Source: an uncultured Acidimicrobium sp. (GTDB taxonomy: Bacteria > Actinomycetota > Acidimicrobiia > Acidimicrobiales > Ilumatobacteraceae). Taken from it: DNA of 49,923 nucleotides. The notes beneath the pieces are model-generated. The model did not search any database and had not been told where the DNA came from. It saw nothing but the letters and a program-made list of their open reading frames with translations. Each line of letters begins with the position of its first letter. Within the stretch, counting starts at the first letter, position 1. Both the position numbers and the translations under genes were made by a program. The stretch spans positions 1-49,923 of the forward strand of contig CAITUB010000008.1 in the NCBI GenBank assembly GCA_903895515.1, written 5' to 3'. Shown piece by piece: positions 25,341 through 34,467 of the stretch.

Positions 25341-26246
25341 CTTCCGTATCAAGTTTTCTTGATTGTGGAGTTTTGTGCGTTGGACGAACTTCACGATCAG
25401 ACCAAAAGGTACCGCTTGCTTTCGACAACGGATTCACCGCCGCGAGCCAAGCAATGGTGTCAGCGCCTTCACTGGCTGACCGGAGAATTGGCGCTGTTAC
25501 TCGTCGAAATCCGGGAATGCTTTCTTGCACTCCTGGCGTATCTGCCCATCCTGGGTGCATTGAAACGAACTCGGTTTGGGGTTCGCGCGTTGCCCACATT
25601 TCAGTCAGCGTTACTTGTGCTCGTTTAGCAATTGCGTACTGTTTTGATCCGCCATATTTATGAACGGGCATCTCGAGAGTTTCACCATTGTTGAAAGCTG
25701 GAAGCCCACTGGAATACATGCCGCCTGACGACACCGTAACCACTCGACCTCCATCCATCAGTGGAAGAAGCAATGTGGTCATAAGAAATGGACCAACTAC
25801 GTGAGATGCAATTGTTTGTTCAATTCCTTGTGGCGATACCTGACGAGTATTGAGTAATGCACCTGCATTATGATTCACACATCTATATGAGTGCTTTGTT
25901 GGTGTATCGCTGCACATGCACTGCGAACCGATTCCAAATCTCCCATCTCTGCGCGCACGAATACCGGTGTATTTCCCGTGCACAGCGGCGTAATTTCATC
26001 AATGACGCGTGCACATTTTTCTTCGTTTCGTGCCACTAAGACCAAGTTTGCGCCCGTTGGCGCGAGTTGTCGAGCGACCTCTTTTCCTAGCCCTGAAGTT
26101 GGGCCAGTAATGACGACAGTTTTCCCTCGCAGATCAAAACCCGAAATTGGCTGCCAATTCCCCATTCGCTTACGAATCGCATAACCAATTTTGGAGAACC
26201 CTGGCACCACTGCAGCGTCGAGCGCATTGCTGAGAAAAGTGTTCAC
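25291..26246 (-). pseudogene. SDR family gene (DHRS12-like) broken by a frameshift
   Basis: Two frames together make one SDR of about 317 residues. The first (26246 to 25875) holds TGPTSGLG and ends HQQSTHIDV followed by TGA. The second holds HNAGALLNTRQVSPQG, YAIAK as the catalytic Tyr/Lys motif, HPGWADTPG and the end FWSDREVRPTHKTP typical of the family. At about 25875 the sequence GTGTGAAT read as GTGTTGAAT would restore Asp-Val-Leu-Asn-His-Asn-Ala-Gly, so one missing T explains the break. It may be a recent pseudogene or a sequencing error. The 3' end overlaps the hydrolase gene by 50 bp. Confidence 0.85.
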
Positions 26247-26311
26247 AGGCGCAGGTTAGAACCAAATTGATAATTCCTGACTACCAAGGTGGCACTACGA
26301 TAATCACCACT

Positions 26312-27337
26312 ATGCGCGCACTATTTAAGCCATCCGCGGCACCTGGTCTGGAAATGATCGAGTGCGCTGAACCAAATCCCGGTCCAAACGACGTCAAGAT
26401 CCGTGTTGAAAAAACCGGCATCTGTGGCACCGACCTCCATATTGAGTCGTGGGATGCATGGGCCGCATCAGCAGTAAATGCACCGCTCATCATTGGTCAT
26501 GAATTCTCTGGTCGCATTGTGGAGTTGGGTTCAGAAGTGACATCACTCGAAGTTGGTGCGCTGGTGTCGGGTGAAGGACACATCATTTGTGGAACGTGCC
26601 GCAACTGCCGTGCTGGTCGACGACACATGTGTAAGAACACTTCAAGTGTTGGAGTGAACCGCAATGGTGCATTCGCCGAATACGTGGTTATTCCTGCAAG
26701 CAATGTGTGGGTTCACTCTGCAGCAGTCGACGCCGAACTTGGTGCGATCTTCGATCCGTTCGGAAACGCAGTGCACACCGCACTCACCTTTCCCGTTGCC
26801 GGTGAAGACGTATTAATTACTGGAGCAGGGCCGATTGGACTCATGGCTGCCAAAGTGGCGCGACACGTTGGTGCGCGCTATGTGGTCATTAGCGATATCA
26901 ATGAATCGCGTTTGGAACTTGCTCGCTCAATGGGCGTTGACATTGCAGTGAATCCAATGACTTCTTCAATTGCCGCAACACAGAAAACTCTGGGCATGAA
27001 AGAAGGCTTTGACGTTGCACTCGAGATGAGTGGAGCTCCGACTGCGCTTCCAGACATTTTGGACAACCTCAGCCACGGCGGTCGCATTGCCGTGCTTGGA
27101 TTGCCAAGCAAAGAAATCTCCATCAACTGGGCGAAGCTGGTCACTCACATGATCACCATTAAGGGCATTTACGGCCGCGAAATGTATGAGACGTGGTACG
27201 CAATGAATTCACTGATTCAAACTGGCCTCGACATTCGCGACGTGATCACCGATCGCTTTCCTGCAAACGAGTGGGACAAAGCATTCGCTGCAGCACGTTC
27301 ATCAAATGCTGGCAAAGTAATCATGGATTGGTCATAA
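26312..27337 (+). CDS. tdh: L-threonine 3-dehydrogenase
   Basis: Zinc-dependent medium-chain dehydrogenase of 341 residues converting L-threonine to 2-amino-3-oxobutyrate with NAD+. Catalytic zinc Cys lies in TGICGTDLHI, then GHEFSGRIV, a four-Cys structural zinc loop CGTCRNCRAGRRHMC, and the Rossmann loop ITGAGPIGLMAAKVA. The C-terminal GREMYETWYAMNSLIQTGLD is specific to Tdh. The ATG at 26312 is chosen; the open frame upstream to 26267 is not family-like. It is 9 bp from kbl, which takes its product. Confidence 0.95.
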   Translation: MRALFKPSAAPGLEMIECAEPNPGPNDVKIRVEKTGICGTDLHIESWDAWAASAVNAPLIIGHEFSGRIVELGSEVTSLEVGALVSGEGHIICGTCRNCRAGRRHMCKNTSSVGVNRNGAFAEYVVIPASNVWVHSAAVDAELGAIFDPFGNAVHTALTFPVAGEDVLITGAGPIGLMAAKVARHVGARYVVISDINESRLELARSMGVDIAVNPMTSSIAATQKTLGMKEGFDVALEMSGAPTALPDILDNLSHGGRIAVLGLPSKEISINWAKLVTHMITIKGIYGREMYETWYAMNSLIQTGLDIRDVITDRFPANEWDKAFAAARSSNAGKVIMDWS

Positions 27338-27346
27338 GGCAGAGTC

Positions 27347-28528
27347 ATGTACACAAGCGTTAAAAACGACCTGAAGAAGACCCTCGAAGACATTCAAACT
27401 GCGGGTTTATACAAGCGTGAGCGTTTGATTGACTCTCCGCAGGCTTCACATGTTCTCAGCAGCACTAAAGACCTCATTAACTTTTGCTCAAACAACTACA
27501 TGGGACTCGCCAATAATTCTGCGATTATTTCAGCGGCCAAAGAGTCGCTCGATATCAATGGCTTTGGCATGGCAAGCGTGCGGTTTATTTGTGGAACCCA
27601 GTCGCAACACGATGAACTTGAATCACGTTTGTCCATATTGCTCGGAACCGACGCCACCATTTTGTTTCCTTCGTGCTTCGATGCAAATGGTGGAGTATTC
27701 GAAGTATTGCTCGACCAAGACGACGCCGTTATTTCAGACGAACTAAATCACGCCTCCATCATTGACGGAATTCGTCTGTGCAAGGCAACCCGTTACCGCT
27801 ACAAGAACCGCGACATGGCCGACCTCGAGGCCCAACTAGTTGCTGCTCGCGGCGCTCGTCGAACACTGATTGTCACCGACGGCGTGTTCTCCATGGACGG
27901 ATCGTTTGCTCCACTCAAAGAAATTTGTGACCTTGCCGACAAATACGAAGCGATGGTCATGGTGGATGACTCACACGCCGTTGGCTTCATTGGCGCAACA
28001 GGCGCAGGCACACCTGAAAAGTTTGGCGTTCGTGACCGCGTTGACATTATTTCGGGAACACTCGGCAAAGCGTTAGGCGGCGCATCTGGTGGCTACATTT
28101 CGGCGCACCAGGAAATCGTTGATCTACTTCGTCAACGTGCTCGCCCGTACTTGTTCTCCAACTCCATTCCACCAACGGTGGTGGCTGGATCGCTCGTTGC
28201 GCTCGATCTCGTTGCACAAGGTGCGAACACACGCGAAACCCTTCGAGAGAACGCTAAATATTTCCGCGATCAAATGGCAGCTGCAGGATTCACGTTGCTT
28301 CCAGGAGAGCATCCAATTGTTCCTGTCATGTTTGCCGACGAACACGAAGCCGTGCGCATGGCAGCAGAGCTATTCAAACTTGGCATCTACGTTGTGGCGT
28401 TTTCGTACCCCGTTGTGCCAATGGGTAAGGCTCGTATTCGCGTACAAGTGTGCGCAACGCACACGAAGGCAGATATCGATACTTGCGTTGCTGCGTTTGT
28501 TACTGCGCGCGAACTCGGCAACAACTAG
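27347..28528 (+). CDS. kbl: 2-amino-3-ketobutyrate coenzyme A ligase (glycine C-acetyltransferase)
   Basis: PLP enzyme of 393 residues in the alpha-oxoamine synthase family. It cleaves 2-amino-3-oxobutyrate with CoA to glycine and acetyl-CoA. It shows INFCSNNYMGLANN, GFGMASVRFICGTQSQHDELE, the Asp of the cofactor site in VMVDDSHAVGFIG and the PLP Lys in SGTLGKALGGASGGY. Second gene of the tdh-kbl operon, so the pair degrades threonine. ATG start with AAGGCAGA upstream. Confidence 0.96.
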   Translation: MYTSVKNDLKKTLEDIQTAGLYKRERLIDSPQASHVLSSTKDLINFCSNNYMGLANNSAIISAAKESLDINGFGMASVRFICGTQSQHDELESRLSILLGTDATILFPSCFDANGGVFEVLLDQDDAVISDELNHASIIDGIRLCKATRYRYKNRDMADLEAQLVAARGARRTLIVTDGVFSMDGSFAPLKEICDLADKYEAMVMVDDSHAVGFIGATGAGTPEKFGVRDRVDIISGTLGKALGGASGGYISAHQEIVDLLRQRARPYLFSNSIPPTVVAGSLVALDLVAQGANTRETLRENAKYFRDQMAAAGFTLLPGEHPIVPVMFADEHEAVRMAAELFKLGIYVVAFSYPVVPMGKARIRVQVCATHTKADIDTCVAAFVTARELGNN

Positions 28529-28538
28529 TCGCGTCTTG

Positions 28539-28994
28539 TTAGGCGCAAGCCTTCGCCAAGTTTTGCAGCGTCACTTCCATGTTTTTCCGGTTGTGTGTTG
28601 CGCGGTCAGCAACACCACTGACTAATTTGCCCAGAAATCCAGCGACAGCACCACGGTGATCTATCCAACTGTGTGTAACTCTGCAACCTGTAGCCGTTGG
28701 CTCAATCTCATACACCCAATCACACCAGTTTTTTCTGTTGACCATCAGCCCAAATGAAAACTTCTTTGGCGCATCGCATGCATTAACTACGACGTTTGTA
28801 CCCCACTTTTTCTTGCCATTTTTATTTCTGCCCTTAAATGTTGCGCCAATTGCTGGTCCCGTAGCTCCCTTGGCCCATTCTCCACCTTGGTTTTCAGGTG
28901 ACCACTCGCCCATCCGAGGCAAGTCGGTAATCATTGCCCATACTTTTTCTACTGGCGCATTGATCTCTACAGATACTGAAACTGGTGTCGTCAT
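28539..28994 (-). CDS. SRPBCC-family (polyketide cyclase/START-like) protein
   Basis: A 151-residue single-domain SRPBCC (Bet v 1-like) protein. It opens with SVEINAPVEKVWAMITDLPRMGEWSP and later has FSFGLMVN and GCRVTHSWIDHRG, as in the actinobacterial polyketide-cyclase/dehydrase group. These bind hydrophobic ligands; ligand and role unknown. It is convergent with kbl and upstream-adjacent to the desaturase on the same strand. Confidence 0.85.
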   Translation of the reverse strand: MTTPVSVSVEINAPVEKVWAMITDLPRMGEWSPENQGGEWAKGATGPAIGATFKGRNKNGKKKWGTNVVVNACDAPKKFSFGLMVNRKNWCDWVYEIEPTATGCRVTHSWIDHRGAVAGFLGKLVSGVADRATHNRKNMEVTLQNLAKACA

Positions 28995-29055
28995 CTCTTC
29001 ATTGTGTCACGACTCGGCAGTCATGCCCGGAATCACAACCGTTTTGCCGTGATAG

Positions 29056-30021
29056 TTACTGCGCGCTCCACTGGATAGCTAATCCGTCACGCGAAGCATT
29101 GCCTTCAATGCGTGCTCCACGAGCCACCATTACAGGTTCAATTTTTGCCCACAGTTTTGGCAACTTGTAGTGCACCACGCGTGGATACAGGTGATGCAAT
29201 AAGTGATGATCGTGCCCACGAATAAGCAACGTTGACCCAAGAAACGTTGCAACACGTGTATCGCGGTAACGCTCGGTTTCTTGATGCGGGTGATGTGGGT
29301 ACCAGCCAAAAATAAATGCAACCCACATGAATGCAAGGCGTGTGGCTACGTACCACAGCAGCAAAATCTCAGGCGCAAATCCTGCAATTGAGAACCCGAC
29401 CAATACGAATACGTCGATGAAGCTTCGTTTCACGCGCAGCTTCATGTCCTGCACATCCACTTCGGAACGTGAATCTGCGCCAAGTCGCTTGCCAACCCAC
29501 GTGGGAATAAATTTGCGAGTTACTGGCACAAGTGCAAACACTGGGGTAAGTAGCGACATCACCGACATTAAAACTGCAGATCCTGGAATGCGCTTTGGAT
29601 CTCCCGACAACACCATGTCTGGGTCTTTTCCAGGAACGTTGGTGTGCGCATGATGTTTCAAATGCGACAGTCGATGCTGGGTTAAGCCAAATGTAAAAAT
29701 CATCCCTGCCATTCGACCAACGAGTTCGTTCAGCCACTGCATCTTCGGATTATCGCCAGCCACATTTTTGTGCACACTCTCGTGCAATGGCATGTAAATC
29801 ATCGCCGAGCTCACTATGCAAATAGGAAAAGCAGCCCACAGTGAAATTTGCCCAGTAGATGCAAGTACAAATGCAACTACAAATGCAGCCCATGTGAACG
29901 CGAATTCAATTATTAAACGCCACGAAATGGTTGCTCTAAATGGCGCAACGATGTCGTTTTCTTCGCGCAACTGCGCTTTTCGGATATCCGTTGAATTCGG
30001 CTCAATGGCATCTGTGTTCAT
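29056..30021 (-). CDS. Fatty acid desaturase, membrane di-iron type
   Basis: A 321-residue integral membrane desaturase/hydroxylase. Three His boxes are visible: HESVH after the second helix pair, HRLSHLKHHAHTN, and HDHHLLHHLYPRV near the C-terminus, together the eight or more His that bind the di-iron centre. Hydrophobic pairs flank the boxes. It inserts a double bond or hydroxyl in acyl chains or related lipids (including carotenoid-type substrates in this superfamily). The ATG at 30021 is preferred to a codon at 30027. Follows the acyl-CoA dehydrogenase by 15 bp on the same strand. Confidence 0.9.
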   Translation of the reverse strand: MNTDAIEPNSTDIRKAQLREENDIVAPFRATISWRLIIEFAFTWAAFVVAFVLASTGQISLWAAFPICIVSSAMIYMPLHESVHKNVAGDNPKMQWLNELVGRMAGMIFTFGLTQHRLSHLKHHAHTNVPGKDPDMVLSGDPKRIPGSAVLMSVMSLLTPVFALVPVTRKFIPTWVGKRLGADSRSEVDVQDMKLRVKRSFIDVFVLVGFSIAGFAPEILLLWYVATRLAFMWVAFIFGWYPHHPHQETERYRDTRVATFLGSTLLIRGHDHHLLHHLYPRVVHYKLPKLWAKIEPVMVARGARIEGNASRDGLAIQWSAQ

Positions 30022-30036
30022 AACCAAAACTTACAT

Positions 30037-31248
30037 CTATTCGATGCGTAGGCCCGAGATGGCGCGCGAAATGACCAACTGCTGAATCTCTGAAGTGCCT
30101 TCAAAGATGGTGTGAATCTTGGCGTCACGGTGCCAGCGCTCCACTGGGTATTCGCGTGTGTAGCCATAGCCACCCAAGATTTGAATGGCGTCTTCCGTTA
30201 CTCGTACCGACATTTCAGATGCGAAGTACTTGCTCTGTGAACCTTCGGCATTCTTATAGCCTCCGTTCTTTGCAAGCCACGATGCACGCCAGATGAGCAA
30301 ACGTGCTGCATCAATTTGGGTAATCATGTTGGCAAGTTTGAACGCAATTGCTTGGTTCATAATGATTGGCTTGCCAAATGCATGACGCTCTTTTGCGTAA
30401 TCCAATGCGTATTCATACGCAGCACGTGCAACACCAAGTGCTTGTGCACCTACTGCTGGGCGAGTTGCTTCAAAGGTTGCCATTGCAGGCTGCTTGCCGC
30501 TTGACGTTCCTTCGCGGTAGCGAGCAAGTTTGGCATCGAGCTTTTCTTTTCCGCCCAACAAGCAACGACCAGGTACACGCACATTGTCAAGCACTACTTC
30601 TGCTGTGTGGCTTGCACGAATTCCATGTTTCATATATTTCTGACCCTGTGACAAGCCTTTTGTTCCTGGAGGAATAATGAAGCTTGCCTGACCACGGCCC
30701 TTAAGTTCTGGGTCAACTGCAGCAACAACCACGTGCACGTTGGCAATTCCGCCGTTGGTGATCCACGCCTTCGTTCCGTTGATTACCCACTCGTCATTCG
30801 CTTCGTCGTATACCGCACGCGTGCGCAAGTTTGATACGTCGCTACCTGCATCAGGTTCGCTCACGCAGAATGCGCCAAGCTTTACATCGTCAGCTGTTCC
30901 ATAACACTGTGGAACCCACTCCATCATTTGCTCCGGTGTTCCGTTACCTGCAATACCTGCTGCAGCAAGACCTGAACCCATGATTGCCATGCCAATACCA
31001 GCATCGCCCCAGAACATTTCTTCGATAGCAACCACCATGGTGAGACCACTTGGGTCGGCCATTGCATTCATAATGAAATCCAGACCGTACAAACCAATTT
31101 TTGCGGCTTCCTGCACGACTGGCCATGGGAACTCTTCTTTTTCATCCCACTCATGTGCTGCAGGACGAATGGTGTCTACTGCAAACTGGTGGATCCAGTT
31201 CTTGAGTTGTATTTGGTCATCGTTGAGTGCAAGGGAAAAATCAGCCAT
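30037..31248 (-). CDS. Acyl-CoA dehydrogenase
   Basis: A 403-residue flavoenzyme of the short/medium-chain group. Signatures are AFCVSEPDAGSDVSNL, INGTKAWITNGGIANV and the C-terminal ILGGYGYTREYPVERWHRDAKI followed by IFEGTSEIQ, which contains the catalytic Glu. ATG at 31248 (two codons inside the longest frame). Probably co-transcribed with the desaturase. Acyl substrate not readable. Confidence 0.93.
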   Translation of the reverse strand: MADFSLALNDDQIQLKNWIHQFAVDTIRPAAHEWDEKEEFPWPVVQEAAKIGLYGLDFIMNAMADPSGLTMVVAIEEMFWGDAGIGMAIMGSGLAAAGIAGNGTPEQMMEWVPQCYGTADDVKLGAFCVSEPDAGSDVSNLRTRAVYDEANDEWVINGTKAWITNGGIANVHVVVAAVDPELKGRGQASFIIPPGTKGLSQGQKYMKHGIRASHTAEVVLDNVRVPGRCLLGGKEKLDAKLARYREGTSSGKQPAMATFEATRPAVGAQALGVARAAYEYALDYAKERHAFGKPIIMNQAIAFKLANMITQIDAARLLIWRASWLAKNGGYKNAEGSQSKYFASEMSVRVTEDAIQILGGYGYTREYPVERWHRDAKIHTIFEGTSEIQQLVISRAISGLRIE

Positions 31249-31280
31249 GCGCACAAGTTACCGCACGGTAAGCGCCACGG

Positions 31281-33287
31281 CTACTTCGTACGGGTAACGG
31301 GAATTTGCAGCAGTGCCGGCGCAATTGACTCCAAAATGAGCTTCGCGCCTGGCTTATATACGTGTACTCCATCCCAGCGGTAGCTCAGGCTGTTAGCAAT
31401 CTTTGGGTCGGTGCACCATTCCTTGGGGCCGTTCACGAAATACACCCCATCGTTTTCAGGGGCGGCCATTTCGCGCATCAATGCGTTCAGGTGACTAGTG
31501 CGAGTGTCATCGCCGCGCTGCGGCAATGGTGGAACTGGCCCACCTTTCGATTCAACCGGTCGCATACATGCAACTTCAAGCAATGCAACAGCCACATTTT
31601 GTTTACGCAGCGCATCGATACCTCGCTGCAATTGCGTTTTGAAAATGGTGTCTGCAGGAACAGTGTTCAGCTTGAACAAAAAGCTATTGATTTGTAAGTC
31701 CATTACTTCCCACGCGCCAATAACAACGAGAGCGACATCTGCACGTGACGCAGCAGCAGTCTTTGCCCACTTCGTCTCAAAACCTTTGCAGTTTTCAAAG
31801 TTGCGACGGAACTTCCCTGTTGCTCCACCAATGCCAACACCTCGGTCATACACACCACAGCCGTCAATTGAACCGTCAGTAATGTCGAATGTCTTTTCAA
31901 TGCCGCTTGGTTTATTGATGGCAATGGCGTGTGCTTGCGAATCACCAACAATCAGCAAACGTCGTGGAAGCTTTGCCAGTGTTGTGCTGGTAACTGGAGT
32001 GTTGGCCAGTGTGGTGACTGAACCAGGAACACTCGTTGGCACAACAAAGACCACGTCTGCATTTCCAGTATCAACCGAAACATCGCGTGCCTGAATTCCC
32101 GACAATTGCACGCTTGTCACTCCAGCAAGTGCAACGAGAACTGCGGTGAGTACAACTGGGAGTCGGCGACGCATGGCAGACAATTGTCGCCGTTGACGCA
32201 ACCAATTACCAATCGCCCCTTTTCGCGCTGGCGTTTCAATGAATTGATACACGAATTCATTTACAATGACAGTTGCGGTTAGTGCATATGCAAGACGGAT
32301 TGACGACAGCCGCGCACTGGTCACAACAAAAATTGGCCAATGCCATAAATAGAGGCCGTATGAACGGCGACCAATTTCGACCAGCAGTGGGATCGACAGC
32401 ACTTCCTTGACTAATGAATTTCCAGAACGTACGACGACCGCAATGACGACGACTGATGCAACGGTTGCGGCAGCGAGACCGCCTACGTACAACCGCTCGT
32501 CGGCAACATGAATAACAGCGGCAATGTAGCCAAGTGTTGCGAACGCTCCGAGCGCCAGCACGTCTGAAACCGCTGCTCGCACTTTGGCAAATTTCGTAGA
32601 TGCTTTTTTCCATGGACGCCATGCACATGCCAGGGCTGCGCCAAGCAGCAAACCGCTCGATCGAGTGAGTGTGCTCAGGTACAAAAAGTTGATGCGAGTT
32701 TCATTGTCGGCAATAAAAGCCAGCGCGGTCCCCACCATTACCCCAGCTGCCAATAGCCCAATGACTACCGATGAAATCCATCGTGGAACGCGCTTGTTGC
32801 CCAGCACAAACACAAACACAATTGGCCACAGCACATACCACTGCTCCTCGACTGCGAGCGACCATAGGTGGCGAAGCATGGGCAATGAGTTCGCGGCGAA
32901 ATATGGCGTATCTACGAAATAGATTTGCCACCAGTTGGAGAAGTACCCAAGTGCTGGTCCAACATCACGACGGAAATCGGGTGCAGAATCCTTCGCAAAA
33001 AACGTCACTGCAACGAGTGCAACAACCAGCATCGTGAACAACGCTGGAAGCAACCGACGTGCACGCCGAATCCAAAATTGTTTCAGGCTCACGCTGCCTG
33101 AAACGTGCTGTTCGTCAATGAGCAGCGACGTGATGAGAAAACCACTAACAACGAAAAACACTTCAACTCCAATAAACCCACCTGGGATCCAATGCACTCC
33201 CGCGTGATACAACATGACCGCAATAACACTGAGTGCTCGAAGGCCATCGAGTGCAGGCTGATAGCCCATGCGTGTTTCTTCGCTCAT
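31281..33287 (-). CDS. OafA/YrhL-like acyltransferase with C-terminal SGNH domain
   Basis: A 668-residue membrane O-acyltransferase. The N-terminal acyltransferase-3 domain (to about residue 370) starts YQPALDGLRALSVIAVMLYH and contains GGFIGVEVFFVVSGFLIT and the RRARRLLPAL loop, with about ten helices. A membrane segment (near residue 385) leads to an extracytoplasmic SGNH domain with the Ser block IVGDSQAHA, IGAWE and the C-terminal DGVHVYKPG pair. Such fusions acetylate cell-surface glycans or lipids. The start overlaps the MFS stop by 4 bp, so they form an operon. Confidence 0.92.
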   Translation of the reverse strand: MSEETRMGYQPALDGLRALSVIAVMLYHAGVHWIPGGFIGVEVFFVVSGFLITSLLIDEQHVSGSVSLKQFWIRRARRLLPALFTMLVVALVAVTFFAKDSAPDFRRDVGPALGYFSNWWQIYFVDTPYFAANSLPMLRHLWSLAVEEQWYVLWPIVFVFVLGNKRVPRWISSVVIGLLAAGVMVGTALAFIADNETRINFLYLSTLTRSSGLLLGAALACAWRPWKKASTKFAKVRAAVSDVLALGAFATLGYIAAVIHVADERLYVGGLAAATVASVVVIAVVVRSGNSLVKEVLSIPLLVEIGRRSYGLYLWHWPIFVVTSARLSSIRLAYALTATVIVNEFVYQFIETPARKGAIGNWLRQRRQLSAMRRRLPVVLTAVLVALAGVTSVQLSGIQARDVSVDTGNADVVFVVPTSVPGSVTTLANTPVTSTTLAKLPRRLLIVGDSQAHAIAINKPSGIEKTFDITDGSIDGCGVYDRGVGIGGATGKFRRNFENCKGFETKWAKTAAASRADVALVVIGAWEVMDLQINSFLFKLNTVPADTIFKTQLQRGIDALRKQNVAVALLEVACMRPVESKGGPVPPLPQRGDDTRTSHLNALMREMAAPENDGVYFVNGPKEWCTDPKIANSLSYRWDGVHVYKPGAKLILESIAPALLQIPVTRTK

Positions 33288-34450
33288 GCTGCGTGATGCA
33301 ACGAGCGACGTGATGCAACAACAATGGCAACGAGGTACACACCAGCACCAAGTGTGAACGGCGCACCGATACCAATGTGGTCAAAGGCCAAACCAGCAAG
33401 CGGCGGACCAATAACACGTGCGAGTGCGTTTGACGACTGTTGAAAACCAAGCACTTCTCCGCGCTTTGCTTCTGGAGCAGAGTTGGCAACAAGTGTTGTC
33501 AGCGAAGGGCTTGCAATTCCTGCACCAATAACCATCAAGGCAAGAGCAAGAAACAACACCGGCCATACAACAGCTGCACCAAGGAACAACATTCCCACCG
33601 CAACGAACACTTGACCCATTCGTAGCAACTTCAACGAGCCAAACTTTTCTGTAAGCGGGCCAATCAACCCACCTTGCACCGCAGACATCAGTAATCCAAC
33701 TGCAAGAAATACAGCAGCCGTTGATGCTTCGGTCAAGTTAAATCGTGATCCGCCAAACAGCGAAAACGTTGCTTCAAAACCTGCGAATGGAAGTGTGGAG
33801 AAGAACCCGATGGCAACCCAGGAAGAAATGCTCCGGTGTTTGCGCTCATGCGTTTCGACTGGAACTTCTTCTCGTGCAGTTTTGGTTTCTGGCAAGCGAA
33901 TGATTGCTGCAACCGCGTTGATTGATGCAAGTACACCTGCAACATAAAAAGGAACGTGCGGTCCGCCAAGTGCTGCAAGGCCACCAAGTGCTGGTCCAAC
34001 TACAAACCCAACGCCGAATGCCATGCCCAACATGCCAAGCATTCGCGCGCGTTGCTTTGGCGCACCAAGATCGGCGATCGCACTTTGTGCCACCGACACA
34101 CTCGCTCCCGATGCTCCATCAATTAGGCGACCCGCGAACAACACCCACAGCGCACCTGCAGCACCAGTGATAAAGCTGCCGATTGCAGTTCCGATTAATG
34201 AAATAACAATGACCGGTTTGCGACCAACTCGGTCTGACCAGCGACCAAGAATTGGTGAGAACACCATTTGGGCTAATGAAAACGAGGCAAACAACAGGCC
34301 CACCTGAAATCCGTTCGCACCAAAGCGGTCGGCATAGCGGCCAAGAATTGGTGCAACAATGCCGAACCCGACCATGTCGAGTGCAACGGTTGACCAGATG
34401 ACCCAAAAGCCACGCGGCAACGGTTCCCGAACTGTTTTTTCAGCGTTCAT
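33284..34450 (-). CDS. MFS transporter (TetA-like)
   Basis: A 388-residue, 12-helix MFS protein. It has VALDMVGFGIVAPILG, the loop motif GRWSDRVGRKPVIVIS, GRLIDGASGASVSVAQSAIAD in helix 4, and a second-half repeat of the DRFGANGF-type loop. Drug or metabolite export is likely. ATG at 34450. Overlaps the acyltransferase by 4 bp and lies 17 bp after cysS on the same strand. Confidence 0.9.
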   Translation of the reverse strand: MNAEKTVREPLPRGFWVIWSTVALDMVGFGIVAPILGRYADRFGANGFQVGLLFASFSLAQMVFSPILGRWSDRVGRKPVIVISLIGTAIGSFITGAAGALWVLFAGRLIDGASGASVSVAQSAIADLGAPKQRARMLGMLGMAFGVGFVVGPALGGLAALGGPHVPFYVAGVLASINAVAAIIRLPETKTAREEVPVETHERKHRSISSWVAIGFFSTLPFAGFEATFSLFGGSRFNLTEASTAAVFLAVGLLMSAVQGGLIGPLTEKFGSLKLLRMGQVFVAVGMLFLGAAVVWPVLFLALALMVIGAGIASPSLTTLVANSAPEAKRGEVLGFQQSSNALARVIGPPLAGLAFDHIGIGAPFTLGAGVYLVAIVVASRRSLHHAA

Positions 34451-34467
34451 GATGAGTGGAACCGAAT

